NCBI RefSeq assembly: GCF_001583415.1
Contig: NZ_CP014475.1
Coordinates: 3,410,001 to 3,474,000 of the forward strand
Reading direction: 5' to 3'
DNA length: 64,000 bases
Source of the DNA: Mycolicibacterium phlei
GTDB taxonomy: Bacteria; Actinomycetota; Actinomycetes; Mycobacteriales; Mycobacteriaceae
Part shown: piece by piece, positions 38,415 to 46,467 of the stretch
Position numbering within the stretch: the first letter of the stretch is position 1
Layout: every line of letters begins with the position of its first letter
Program-made: the position numbers and the translations under genes
The notes under the pieces: generated by a model
Database searches by the model: none
Told to the model about the DNA's origin: nothing
What the model saw: the letters and a program-made list of their open reading frames with translations, nothing else

Positions 38415-39302
38415 GTGGTGCACCGTGGACCCGACCTGAGGCGGCTGCGACATTTCGTCGCCGTGGCCGACGCCGGCAGTGTGACGGCTGCCGCGGCATC
38501 GCTGCATCTCACCCAGCAGGCGCTCAGCAGTTCGATACAGCAGCTCGAGAAGCAGCTCGGCGCATCACTTTTCGACCGGGAGGGACGCCGTCTGCGACTC
38601 ACCCCGGCGGGCCGTGTCCTGCTGGCCGAGGGTCGACCGCTGCTCGCCGCGGCGCAGACCGTCGCTGAACGGGTGGAGAGTGCGGCGGCCGGTGCCCGTG
38701 CGGAGTTCGTCATCGGCCACACCCCGGCACTCAGCGGGGTTGAGTCCTACTCACATGTCGAACCCGCCATCACCGCGTTCCCCGAGGTGTCGTTCACCTT
38801 CCGCCAGCTCTACCCCGACGCGCTGATCGAGGCGGTGCTCGACGGGTCCGTGCACCTCGGGCTGCGCCGCGGGGTCGCCCCGACCAGCGAGGTGGCCACG
38901 GCCGTCCTGGGCTATGACCGTGTCCGCCTCGCCCTGCCGCGCGACCATTCCCTCGCCGACCGCACCGAGATCGAGATCGGCGAGATCGCCGGCGAACGCA
39001 TCGCCCTGTGGGCACCACCCGGAACCTCGTACTACACCGAGGCGCTGATGGGCGCCTGTCGTCGCGCCGGCTTCGAGCCCGACTACGTCGTCAGTCGCGT
39101 ACAGGGCGCCGCGACCGTCGCCGCGCCGCTGACCACCGGCTGCATCGCATTCGTCACCGCCCCCGCGGGTCCGGCGATGGGCGGCCGCGTCGTCGTGGTC
39201 GACGTCCTCCCGGAGCTCTTCGTCAGCGCACAGGCGTTGTGGCAGCGCCACACTCAGTCACCGGTGCGCGACGTCCTGTTCACCAGCGCCCCGGTCAGCT
39301 GA
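38415..39302 (+). CDS. LysR-family transcriptional regulator
   Basis: A 295-residue regulator with the winged HTH at the N-terminus (residues about 5-62: LRHFVAVADAGSVTAAAASLHLTQQALSSSIQQLEKQLG) and a periplasmic-binding-type effector domain from about 90 on. Two adjacent GTG codons (38415, 38418) can start it. It is divergent from an SDR gene, the expected target. Its last 8 bp overlap the stop of glpD on the other strand. The effector is unknown. Confidence 0.9.
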   Translation: MVHRGPDLRRLRHFVAVADAGSVTAAAASLHLTQQALSSSIQQLEKQLGASLFDREGRRLRLTPAGRVLLAEGRPLLAAAQTVAERVESAAAGARAEFVIGHTPALSGVESYSHVEPAITAFPEVSFTFRQLYPDALIEAVLDGSVHLGLRRGVAPTSEVATAVLGYDRVRLALPRDHSLADRTEIEIGEIAGERIALWAPPGTSYYTEALMGACRRAGFEPDYVVSRVQGAATVAAPLTTGCIAFVTAPAGPAMGGRVVVVDVLPELFVSAQALWQRHTQSPVRDVLFTSAPVS

Positions 39303-40830
39303 CCGACGCCAGGATCTCCGCAGCCGCCGCGGCGGCCCGCTGCCGGTCCTCGGCGACCAGCCCGATACGGGTGCGGCGGTCGAGGATGTCGTCAACGGTC
39401 AGCGCCCCCTCATGGGTGACGGCGTACTCGAATTCGGCTCGGGTGACGTCGATTCCGTCGACCACCGGATCGACGGGGCGGTCGCAGGTCGCGGTCGCGA
39501 CGACGTTGTGCGCCTCGGCGCCGTAGCGGGCGACCAGCGATCCGGGCAGTTCCACCCGGGCGCGCAGCGTCGACACCGGGTTGGCCGGGGCGCCGACGAG
39601 CGGCAGGTTGCGGGTCCGGCACTCCCCCGCGGTCAGACCGCGCAGCTCGACCGCCCGATCGAGCACATCCTCGGCCATGTACCGGTATTCGGTGAGCTTG
39701 CCGCCGATGATGCTGATCACCCCGGACTCCGACTCGGTGACGGCGTGCTCGCGCGAGATGTCGGCGGTGCGGCCCTCGCCGGTGTCGATCAGCGGCCGCA
39801 GCCCGGCGTAGGCGCCGTGCACGTCGGCCTCGGTCAGCGCGGTGTCCAGCGCGGTGTTGACGGTGTCGAGCAGGAACCGGACCTCCTGCGGCGTCGGCTC
39901 CGGCACGTCGGGGACGGGACCCGGCGCGTCCTCGTCGGTCAGGCCGAGGTAGACGCGGCCGAGCTGCTCGGGCATCGCGAACACGAACCGGTTCAGCTCT
40001 CCCGGGATCGGAACGGTCAGCGCCGCAACGGGATTGCCGAACGCGGCGGCGTCGAACACCAGGTGGGTGCCGCGACTGGGCCGCAGCCTGATCGACGGGT
40101 CCAAATCCCCCGCCCACACCCCGGCGGCGTTGATCACCGCGCGGGCGGTGACCTCGAACGACTCGCCGGTGAGCACGTCGGTCAGCGTGGCCGACGTGCC
40201 GGTGGCCCGCGACGCGGCCACCCGGGTCAGGATCCGCGCGCCGTGCTGGGCGGCGGTGCGCGCCACCGCGGTGACCAGGCGCGCGTCGTCGATCAACTGC
40301 CCGTCGTAGGCGAGGAACGCGCCGTCGAGACCCTCGCGGCGCACGGTCGGTGACAGTTCGGCGGCGCGGTGCGCGTCGATGCGGCGCGACCGCGGCAGCG
40401 TCGACGCCGGGGTGCCCGCCAGCCGCCGCAGCCCGTCGCCGGCGAGGAACCCGGTGCGCACCAGCGCCCGCGACACCCGCCCCATCGACGGCAGCAGCGG
40501 CACCAGCTGTGGCATCGCCCTGACCAGATGAGGAGCGTTGCGGGTCATCAGGATTCCGCGTTCGACGGCGCTGCGCCGGGCGATCCCGACGTTGCCGGTC
40601 GCCAGGTACCGCAGCCCGCCGTGCACCAGCTTGGAACTCCAGCGGCTGGTGCCGAACGCCAGATCGTGCTTCTCGACCAGCGCGACACGCAGCCCGCGGG
40701 TGGCCGCGTCCAGCGCGATCCCGGTCCCGGTGATGCCGCCGCCGATCACCAGCACGTCGAGACGCTGCCCGTCGGCCAGCGCGGCGAGGTCGGCCGCGCG
40801 GCGGGCCGCGGTCAGCGCGGTGGTGCTCAC
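39295..40830 (-). CDS. glpD1: Glycerol-3-phosphate dehydrogenase, FAD-dependent
   Basis: A 511-residue respiratory enzyme oxidising glycerol 3-phosphate to dihydroxyacetone phosphate at the membrane. The FAD-binding GGGITGTGIALDAATRG is at residues about 29-45, SSKLVHGGLRYL and the C-terminal SIIGGKLTEYRYMAED are family hallmarks. The GTG at 40830 overlaps the stop of the TetR gene (GTGA), so the two are co-expressed. Order TetR-glpD matches Rv2250c-Rv2249c. Size is close to that of M. tuberculosis GlpD1 (516 aa). Confidence 0.94.
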   Translation of the reverse strand: MSTTALTAARRAADLAALADGQRLDVLVIGGGITGTGIALDAATRGLRVALVEKHDLAFGTSRWSSKLVHGGLRYLATGNVGIARRSAVERGILMTRNAPHLVRAMPQLVPLLPSMGRVSRALVRTGFLAGDGLRRLAGTPASTLPRSRRIDAHRAAELSPTVRREGLDGAFLAYDGQLIDDARLVTAVARTAAQHGARILTRVAASRATGTSATLTDVLTGESFEVTARAVINAAGVWAGDLDPSIRLRPSRGTHLVFDAAAFGNPVAALTVPIPGELNRFVFAMPEQLGRVYLGLTDEDAPGPVPDVPEPTPQEVRFLLDTVNTALDTALTEADVHGAYAGLRPLIDTGEGRTADISREHAVTESESGVISIIGGKLTEYRYMAEDVLDRAVELRGLTAGECRTRNLPLVGAPANPVSTLRARVELPGSLVARYGAEAHNVVATATCDRPVDPVVDGIDVTRAEFEYAVTHEGALTVDDILDRRTRIGLVAEDRQRAAAAAAEILASVS

Positions 40831-41405
40831 GGCGCGAGGTATCCGTTGAGCGCCCGGCCGAGTTCGGCGTTGAGCGCGTCGCGGTTGAGGAACTTCTCCA
40901 CCATCTGCGCGGACTGCACGGTCGACTGGGTGATCAGCAGGCACATCGCGGCCATCTGCTGGGCGTCGCCGGCACGCACGCTGCCCTCGACCTGGCCGGC
41001 GCGGATGGCGTCGGCGAGCGCGTCGACGAAGATCAGCTGGCTGGTGCCGAGCCGGTCGGCGATGTAGACCATCGCGAACTCCGGCGCATCGCGAAGCACC
41101 GACATCACGACCTCGTCGTTGCGCAGCCGCTCGGCCACCAGGACCACCCGCTGCACCAGCGCCTCCCGGTCCATCCCGAGGTCGGGTATCTGGTCCAGCA
41201 CCCCGGCGATGCGGGAGGTCATCAACGCACCGAGCACACCGTTGATGTCCGACCAGCGCCGGTAGATCGTCGGGCGGCTCATCCTGGCCCGGCGGGCGAT
41301 GTCGGTCATCGTCACCCGTTTCACGCCGACGGCCAGCACACATGCCGCGGCCGCCTCGAGAACGCGGTCCTCGACCGTCCGCTCATCGTTACGGATTGAC
41401 GACAT
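40827..41405 (-). CDS. TetR-family transcriptional regulator (Rv2250c-type)
   Basis: A 192-residue regulator. The TetR HTH is at residues about 12-58: VLEAAAACVLAVGVKRVTMTDIARRARMSRPTIYRRWSDING. The remaining helical domain would bind the inducer. It is coupled to glpD by a 4-nt overlap and divergent from an FAD-linked oxidase with only 17 bp between start codons. A TACAGT hexamer 7 nt before the ATG suggests a leaderless transcript. It likely regulates both directions through a site in or beside the 17-bp gap. Confidence 0.9.
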   Translation of the reverse strand: MSSIRNDERTVEDRVLEAAAACVLAVGVKRVTMTDIARRARMSRPTIYRRWSDINGVLGALMTSRIAGVLDQIPDLGMDREALVQRVVLVAERLRNDEVVMSVLRDAPEFAMVYIADRLGTSQLIFVDALADAIRAGQVEGSVRAGDAQQMAAMCLLITQSTVQSAQMVEKFLNRDALNAELGRALNGYLAP

Positions 41406-41421
41406 GTGTAATACTGTAACG
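41387..41421. promoter_or_regulatory. Split dyad CGTTAC/GTAACG around the TetR start
   Basis: CGTTAC (41387-41392) and GTAACG (41416-41421) are reverse complements with 23 bp between. The right half overlaps both divergent -10 elements. A candidate TetR site, but the arms are short and far apart. Confidence 0.3.
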
Positions 41422-41422
41422 C
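41406..41422. promoter_or_regulatory. 17-bp divergent region with two overlapping leaderless -10 elements
   Basis: On the plus strand AATACT (41410-41415) ends 7 nt before the ATG at 41423. On the minus strand TACAGT (41418-41413) ends 7 nt before the ATG at 41405. The hexamers share 3 bp, so the two promoters exclude each other, and neither gene has room for a ribosome site. Confidence 0.6.
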
Positions 41423-43036
41423 ATGACTCGCAGCGACGCGCAGCCGACCACCCCGCCGATGAAGTGGAACGCCTGGGGTGATCCGCGCGAGGCGAAGCCG
41501 CTCTCCGACGGCATCCGGGCGCTGCTCAAGCAGGCGCTGGGAGTCGACGGTCCGCCGTCGCCGGAACTGACCCCCGAGCAGGTGCGGTTACGGCCGTCGG
41601 CCCTGTCCGACGCGGACCGCGACGCGCTGGCCGGCATCGTCGGCGCGCAGTACTGCCTCACCGACGACTACGGCCGACTGCTGCGCGCCGGCGGCAAGTC
41701 GACCCTGGACCTGTTGCGGCGCAAGGACATCGAGCAGGACGCCCCAGACGCGGTGCTGGTGCCCGGCGACGAGGACGAGATCGCCGCGGTGCTGCGCTAC
41801 TGCACCGAGCACCGGATCGCGGTCGTGCCGTTCGGCGGCGGCACCAGCGTGGTCGGCGGGCTGGACCCGATCCGCGGCGAGTTCCCCGCCGTCGTCTCGC
41901 TGGACCTGCGCCGCCTCGACCGGCTGCACCACCTCGACGAGATCTCCGGCGAGGCCGAGCTCGGCGCGGGCCTGACCGGTCCGCAGGCCGAGAAGCTGCT
42001 GGGCGAGCGCGGGTTCTCGCTCGGCCACTTCCCGCAGAGCTTCCAGTACGCCACCATCGGCGGGTTCGCCGCGACCCGCTCGTCGGGCCAAGACTCGGCG
42101 GGCTACGGCCGGTTCAACGACATGGTCCGCGGCCTGCGGGCGGTGACCCCGGTCGGCGTGCTCGACCTCGGCCGCGCCCCCGAGTCGGCGGCCGGACCGG
42201 ACCTGCGCCAGCTGCTGATCGGTTCGGAGGGCGTGTTCGGTGTCATCACCCGGGTGCGGGTGCGCGTACACCCGGTGCCGACGGCCACCCGCTACGAGGC
42301 CTGGTCGTTCCCGGACTTCGCCACCGGTGCCGACGCGCTGCGCGCCGTCGTGCAGACCGGCACCGGGCCCACCGTGATCCGGCTGTCCGATGAGGCCGAG
42401 ACCGGGGTGAACCTCGCGACCACCGAGAAGATCGGCGAACAGCAGATCACCGGCGGCTGTCTGGCGATCACGGTCTTCGAGGGCACCGAGGCGCACGTCG
42501 CCAGCAGGCACGCCGAGACCCGCGCGGTGCTGGCGGCCGCGGGCGGCACGTCGCTGGGCGAGGAGCCGGCGCGGGCGTGGGAGCACGGCCGGTTCTCGGC
42601 GCCGTATCTGCGCGACTCCCTGCTGGCGGCCGGTGCCCTGTGCGAGACGCTGGAGACCGCGACCAACTGGTCCAACGTGCCCGCGGTGAAGACGGCCGTC
42701 ACCGAGGCCCTGACCGGCGCGCTCGCCGAAACCGGAACGCCCGCACTGGTGTTGTGCCACATCTCGCACGTGTATCCCACCGGCGCCTCGCTGTACTTCA
42801 CCGTCGTGGCCGGCCAGCGCGGCAACCCGATCGAGCAGTGGCGCAAGGCGAAAGCGGCCGCCTCGGACGCGATGATGCGCACCGGGGCGACGATCACCCA
42901 CCACCACGCCGTCGGCGCCGATCACCGGCCGTGGATGCGCGACGAGATCGGCGATCTCGGTGTCGCGGTGCTGCGCGCGGTCAAGCAGACGCTGGACCCG
43001 GCCGGAATCCTCAACCCGGGCAAGCTGATTCCGTGA
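41423..43036 (+). CDS. FAD-binding oxidase, alkyl-DHAP synthase-like (Rv2251-type)
   Basis: A 537-residue flavoprotein of the VAO/PCMH family, closest in type to alkyldihydroxyacetonephosphate synthase. The FAD pocket is shown by AVVPFGGGTSVVGGLDP, LGHFPQSFQYATIGGFAATRSSGQDSAGYGR (in two parts around residues 207-235) and the C-terminal TITHHHAVGADHRPWM with catalytic-region His residues, ending DPAGILNPGKL. It may make ether lipids or oxidise a glycerol derivative, which suits the neighbours glpD and dagK. The ATG at 41423 is leaderless by spacing. Its stop overlaps the GTG of dagK. Confidence 0.9.
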   Translation: MTRSDAQPTTPPMKWNAWGDPREAKPLSDGIRALLKQALGVDGPPSPELTPEQVRLRPSALSDADRDALAGIVGAQYCLTDDYGRLLRAGGKSTLDLLRRKDIEQDAPDAVLVPGDEDEIAAVLRYCTEHRIAVVPFGGGTSVVGGLDPIRGEFPAVVSLDLRRLDRLHHLDEISGEAELGAGLTGPQAEKLLGERGFSLGHFPQSFQYATIGGFAATRSSGQDSAGYGRFNDMVRGLRAVTPVGVLDLGRAPESAAGPDLRQLLIGSEGVFGVITRVRVRVHPVPTATRYEAWSFPDFATGADALRAVVQTGTGPTVIRLSDEAETGVNLATTEKIGEQQITGGCLAITVFEGTEAHVASRHAETRAVLAAAGGTSLGEEPARAWEHGRFSAPYLRDSLLAAGALCETLETATNWSNVPAVKTAVTEALTGALAETGTPALVLCHISHVYPTGASLYFTVVAGQRGNPIEQWRKAKAAASDAMMRTGATITHHHAVGADHRPWMRDEIGDLGVAVLRAVKQTLDPAGILNPGKLIP

Positions 43037-43959
43037 GACTCACCCTGCTGACCAACCCGGCATCCGGGCACGGCAGCGCACCGCACGCCGCCGAACGCGC
43101 GGTGCGGCAGTTCCACCGGCGCGGGGTCGACGTGGTGGCGATCGCGGGCACCGACGCCGCCCACGCCCGCCAACTCGTCGAAGCCGCGCTGGAACGCGGG
43201 ATGGACGCGCTGGTGGTGGTGGGCGGCGACGGCATCGTGTCGCTGGCGCTGCAGGTGCTGGCGCGAAGCGACACCCCGCTGGGCATCATCCCGGCAGGCA
43301 CCGGCAACGACCACGCCCGCGAATTCGGCATCCCCACCGGCGATCCGGAGGCGGCCGCCGACGTGGTGGTCGACGCGCTGGCCCGCGGCGGCGCGGAAAC
43401 CGTTGACCTGGGCCGGATTCGCGGCGCCGACGGCACCGACCGCTGGTTCGGGACGGTGATGGCCGCCGGGTTCGACTCGCTGGTGTCCGACCGGGCCAAC
43501 CGGATGCGCTGGCCGCACGGCCGGATGCGCTACAACCTGGCGATGATCGCGGAGCTGTCGAAGTTGCGGCTGCTGCCGTTCCGGTTGACGTTCGACGGCC
43601 GCGAGATGGTCACCGAACTGACGCTGACGGCCTTCGGTAACACCCGCAGCTACGGCGGCGGCATGCTGATCTGCCCGGGCGCGGACCCGCGCGACGGTCT
43701 GCTCGACGTCACGATGGTGACGTCGGCGTCGCGCACGAAGCTGGTCCGGCTGTTCCCCACGGTGTTCAAGGGCACCCACGTCGACCTCGACGAGGTACGC
43801 ACCGTGCGCGCCGCGACGATCACCGTGGAGTGCCCGGGCATCAACGCCTACGCCGACGGCGAGTACATCTGCCCGCTACCGGTCGAGGTGTCGGCGGTGC
43901 CGGGCGCGCTGCGCATCCTGATGCCGAGCAGCGACAGCGCCTTCAACGCGCACAGGTAA
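43033..43959 (+). CDS. dagK: Diacylglycerol kinase (Rv2252-type)
   Basis: A 308-residue lipid kinase of the DAGK catalytic family; the M. tuberculosis orthologue phosphorylates diacylglycerol and takes part in phosphatidylinositol mannoside synthesis. VVVGGDGIVSLALQ is the ATP loop and IIPAGTGNDHAREFGIP the nucleotide/lipid motif; the C-terminal half has TAFGNTRSYGGGM and DGLLDVTMV. The GTG at 43033 overlaps the upstream stop (GTGA). Its final 112 bp are antisense to the end of a membrane protein gene. Confidence 0.93.
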   Translation: MRLTLLTNPASGHGSAPHAAERAVRQFHRRGVDVVAIAGTDAAHARQLVEAALERGMDALVVVGGDGIVSLALQVLARSDTPLGIIPAGTGNDHAREFGIPTGDPEAAADVVVDALARGGAETVDLGRIRGADGTDRWFGTVMAAGFDSLVSDRANRMRWPHGRMRYNLAMIAELSKLRLLPFRLTFDGREMVTELTLTAFGNTRSYGGGMLICPGADPRDGLLDVTMVTSASRTKLVRLFPTVFKGTHVDLDEVRTVRAATITVECPGINAYADGEYICPLPVEVSAVPGALRILMPSSDSAFNAHR

Positions 43960-44417
43960 CCGATCACGCCGAGGGCCAGCCGCGCGTAGTTCAGCGAGGT
44001 CCACCACTGCACGACCGACTCCACCCGCGCGGCGTCCCAGTCCTGCCCCGCGCTCTGCAGGGTGAGCATCTGCGGGACGAAGTAGCCGTAGCTGGACAAC
44101 GCGTAGGTGGTCATGACGGCCGCCGCGGCCAGCCACCACCGCCGGTAGGGCGCGCGCGAGCGCCAGGCCAACACCAGATTGACGACCGCCAGCAGGGCGA
44201 CCGGCGGGGAGACGAACGGCCAGAACGCCCGTCCCGCCCGGTACATGCCCGAGTCGTGCATGCGGTCGAGCACCTCGTCGCCGGGCACCGAGGCCCACTG
44301 CGGCACCACGGCGGCCTTCTCGTAGAGCCCGGCGCCGAGCTGGATGCCGACGAAGATCACCAGCAGCCACAGCCACAGCGCGGGCCTTCTCAGGACCGAC
44401 AGGATGTGCTTCCACAT
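43848..44417 (-). CDS. Four-helix membrane protein of unknown function
   Basis: A 189-residue protein with hydrophobic helices near residues 13-33, 70-85, 92-112 and 145-165, resembling DUF1772/anthrone-oxygenase-like small membrane proteins in layout (not proven). It is divergent from a MarR gene, whose operator covers its promoter; TATATT 8 nt before the ATG points to a leaderless start. The last 37 codons (after about 152) run antisense through the end of dagK, an unusually long 3' overlap. The tail after the last helix (SAPGTADTSTGSG) looks unconserved. Confidence 0.75.
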   Translation of the reverse strand: MWKHILSVLRRPALWLWLLVIFVGIQLGAGLYEKAAVVPQWASVPGDEVLDRMHDSGMYRAGRAFWPFVSPPVALLAVVNLVLAWRSRAPYRRWWLAAAAVMTTYALSSYGYFVPQMLTLQSAGQDWDAARVESVVQWWTSLNYARLALGVIGYLCALKALSLLGIRMRSAPGTADTSTGSGQMYSPSA

Positions 44418-44418
44418 A

Positions 44419-44437
44419 TCTCTCTAATATAGAGAGA
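44419..44437. promoter_or_regulatory. MarR-type operator between membrane protein and MarR genes
   Basis: TCTCTCT-AATAT-AGAGAGA is a perfect 7-bp dyad. Its centre holds TAATAT (plus) and TATATT (minus), which can serve as -10 elements for the two divergent genes. A bound regulator would block both. Confidence 0.7.
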
Positions 44438-44461
44438 CTCGCACAGAGAGGAATATCGATT

Positions 44462-44929
44462 TTGGACCGGTCGCAGACACTGGCGGCGCTCCACGCGACG
44501 CTGCGGGTTCAGGCACTGCAGACGGTGCTGCTGCACTCGGCGGTGGCGGCCCGGCTCGGCATCGCGGTGACCGACTTCAACTGCATCAACCTGCTGAGCA
44601 TGGAGGGGCCGCTGCCCGCGGGCACGCTCGCCGACCGGCTCGGACTCACCCGCGGCGGGGCCGTCACCGCGATGATCGACCGGCTCGAGACGGCCGGCTA
44701 CGTGCGCAGGCGCCGCGACGAGACCGACCGGCGCCGGGTCCTCGTGGAGCTCGATCCCGACGCCGCGCAGCGCATCGCGCCGATGTTCGCCTCGCTCGGC
44801 GCGGCGCTCGACGACCACCTCGACCCGTACTCGGCCGGGGACCTGCGCCTGCTGCTGGACTTCGTGAGCGGGGTCAACGCGCGGGTGGCCGACGCCACCG
44901 CGCAGCTGCGCCCTAGCCGACTCCCCTAG
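44462..44929 (+). CDS. MarR-family transcriptional regulator
   Basis: A 155-residue winged-helix regulator. LPAGTLADRLGLTRGGAVTAMIDRLETAGYVRRRRDETDRR (residues about 51-91) contains the recognition helix and the wing with its DxRR motif. It starts at TTG 44462, preceded by GAGAGG. The divergent membrane protein gene and the dyad at 44419-44437 form a regulator-target unit with autoregulation. Its 3' end overlaps the convergent DUF3145 gene by 17 bp. The ligand is unknown. Confidence 0.88.
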   Translation: MDRSQTLAALHATLRVQALQTVLLHSAVAARLGIAVTDFNCINLLSMEGPLPAGTLADRLGLTRGGAVTAMIDRLETAGYVRRRRDETDRRRVLVELDPDAAQRIAPMFASLGAALDDHLDPYSAGDLRLLLDFVSGVNARVADATAQLRPSRLP

Positions 44930-45425
44930 CCAGCCAGCTGACCTCGGCGTTCGCCCCGCCGTCACGGAACGGTTCCAGAGCCTCGTCCCAGGCGGTGCCC
45001 AGGACGGTGTCCAGCTCGGACAGCAGCGTGTCGGCGCCGGACTCCATGAGCGTGCGCAACCGGTTCTCGGTCACGACGACATCGCCGTTGGCGCTCATCA
45101 CGCCGCTCCACAGCCCCAGCTGCGGGGTGTGGCACCACCGGTGACCGTCCACACCCGGGCTCGGGTCCTCGGTCACCTCAAAGCGCAGCACGGACCACGA
45201 CCGCAGCGCGCTGGCCAGGGCGGCGCCGGTACCAACCGGCCCCACCCAGTTGGTCACCGCGCGCAGCTGTCCCGGCATAGCGGGCTGCGGCGTCCACTTG
45301 AGGTTCGCCCGCGCCTGCAGGGTCGACGACAACGCCCACTCGACATGCGGGCACACCGCAGCGGGTGAGGCATGGATGTAGACCACGCCCGTCGTCGCTT
45401 CGGCGAACTGGTTCGACGCACGCAT
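44913..45425 (-). CDS. DUF3145 family protein
   Basis: A 170-residue conserved actinobacterial protein of unknown function. Family stretches include GVVYIHASPAAVCPHVEWALSS, the tryptophan-rich centre (LKWTPQP, HRWCHTPQLGLWSG) and the C-terminal LGTAWDEALEPFRDGG. No signal or membrane segment. A strong GAAGGAG site lies 6 nt before the ATG. It is monocistronic with about 108 bp upstream, in which no convincing promoter was fixed. Its 3' end overlaps the MarR gene by 17 bp. Confidence 0.9.
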   Translation of the reverse strand: MRASNQFAEATTGVVYIHASPAAVCPHVEWALSSTLQARANLKWTPQPAMPGQLRAVTNWVGPVGTGAALASALRSWSVLRFEVTEDPSPGVDGHRWCHTPQLGLWSGVMSANGDVVVTENRLRTLMESGADTLLSELDTVLGTAWDEALEPFRDGGANAEVSWLARGVG

Positions 45426-45533
45426 CTGCTACTCCTTCGGCTCCACGAGGGACGTCTTCCCCAACGGCCTCTTCGGACCCGAATTACAGCAGTGTCGTGC
45501 GTGTCTATTGTGCCTTGTGAGGCTCGTGTTGCG

Positions 45534-46358
45534 CTAGTCCGCCCCGAATTCTCTCAGCACCTCATCAGACAAGGCCGGCCACGGCGCGTACGCCCAGTCT
45601 CCAAAGTCCCGGTCGGTGAGCACCACCAGCGCCAGGTCGACCTGCGGGTCGACCCACAGGAACGTCCCCGACTGGCCGAAATGCCCGTAGGTGCGGGCCG
45701 AGTTGGTCGACCCGGTCCAGTGCGGCGACTTGCCGTCGCGGAGCTCGAAGCCCAGCCCCCAGTCGTTGGGTCGCTGCACCCCGAACCCGGGCAGCACCCC
45801 GTCCAGGCCCGGGAACTGCACCGACGTCGCCTCGGCGTGCAGCTGTGCCGACACCGTCGCCGGGCGCAGCAGGTCGCCGGCGAAGCGCACCAGGTCGGCG
45901 ACCGTGGAGGTGACGCCGTAGCCGGCCGCCGCCGCGCCGCCCTCCAGGACGGAGTCCGCCATGCCGAGCGGTTCGAACACCGCCTCGGTCAGGTACCGGC
46001 CGAACTCGATCTCGGTGGCCTGCTCGAGGGTCCGGGCCAGCACCGCGAACCCGTAGTTGGAGTAGATGCGGCGGCGGCCGGGCTCGGCCATCGTCTTGGC
46101 CTCGTGCATCGCGTAGCCGGCGGTGTGGGCGAGCAGGTGCCGCACCGTGGCGCCCGCCGGTCCGGCCGGGGTGTCCAGCTCGACGGCGCCCTCCTCGACG
46201 GCGACGTGCGCGGCGCGGGCGGTCAGTGGTTTGGTCACCGAGGCCAGCCGGAACGGCCGCATCACATCGCCGTATTCGGCCATCACGCCCGACGGCCCGA
46301 CCACCGCGGCGGCGGCGTTGGGGACGGGCCAGCCGGCTATCACATCCAGCGCGCTCAC
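45534..46358 (-). CDS. Serine beta-lactamase-like hydrolase/esterase
   Basis: A 274-residue member of the class C beta-lactamase/EstB fold family. The nucleophile motif SVTK (SxxK) is at about residues 40-43, YSNYG (YxN) at about 125 and HFGQSG near 238 replaces the KTG box. No signal peptide is visible with GTG 46358 as start, so it probably acts in the cytoplasm as an esterase or peptidase rather than as a lactamase. A methyltransferase-like remnant and the LigB-type dioxygenase gene lie upstream on the same strand. Confidence 0.85.
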   Translation of the reverse strand: MSALDVIAGWPVPNAAAAVVGPSGVMAEYGDVMRPFRLASVTKPLTARAAHVAVEEGAVELDTPAGPAGATVRHLLAHTAGYAMHEAKTMAEPGRRRIYSNYGFAVLARTLEQATEIEFGRYLTEAVFEPLGMADSVLEGGAAAAGYGVTSTVADLVRFAGDLLRPATVSAQLHAEATSVQFPGLDGVLPGFGVQRPNDWGLGFELRDGKSPHWTGSTNSARTYGHFGQSGTFLWVDPQVDLALVVLTDRDFGDWAYAPWPALSDEVLREFGAD

Positions 46359-46467
46359 GGCGCCGACGTTACTTCCGGGCGACGTAGTAGTAGTTGATCG
46401 GGGTAGTTGTTGATCAGACCCGACTCGATCTCCTTGCACACCACGTCGGCGAACCCGGCGTCAACGG
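46359..46467 (-). pseudogene. Possible 3' remnant of a SAM methyltransferase gene
   Basis: Between two minus-strand genes, one frame reads [19 protein letters not shown] then INNY. A second frame a few bases on reads INYYYVARK followed by a stop. Together they resemble the usual end of a class I methyltransferase (AGF.. KEIES.. NNYYVARK). Short repeats (GATCAAC, ACTAC) mark the join. There is no start or upstream domain. The call rests on recalled family endings only. Confidence 0.35.
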
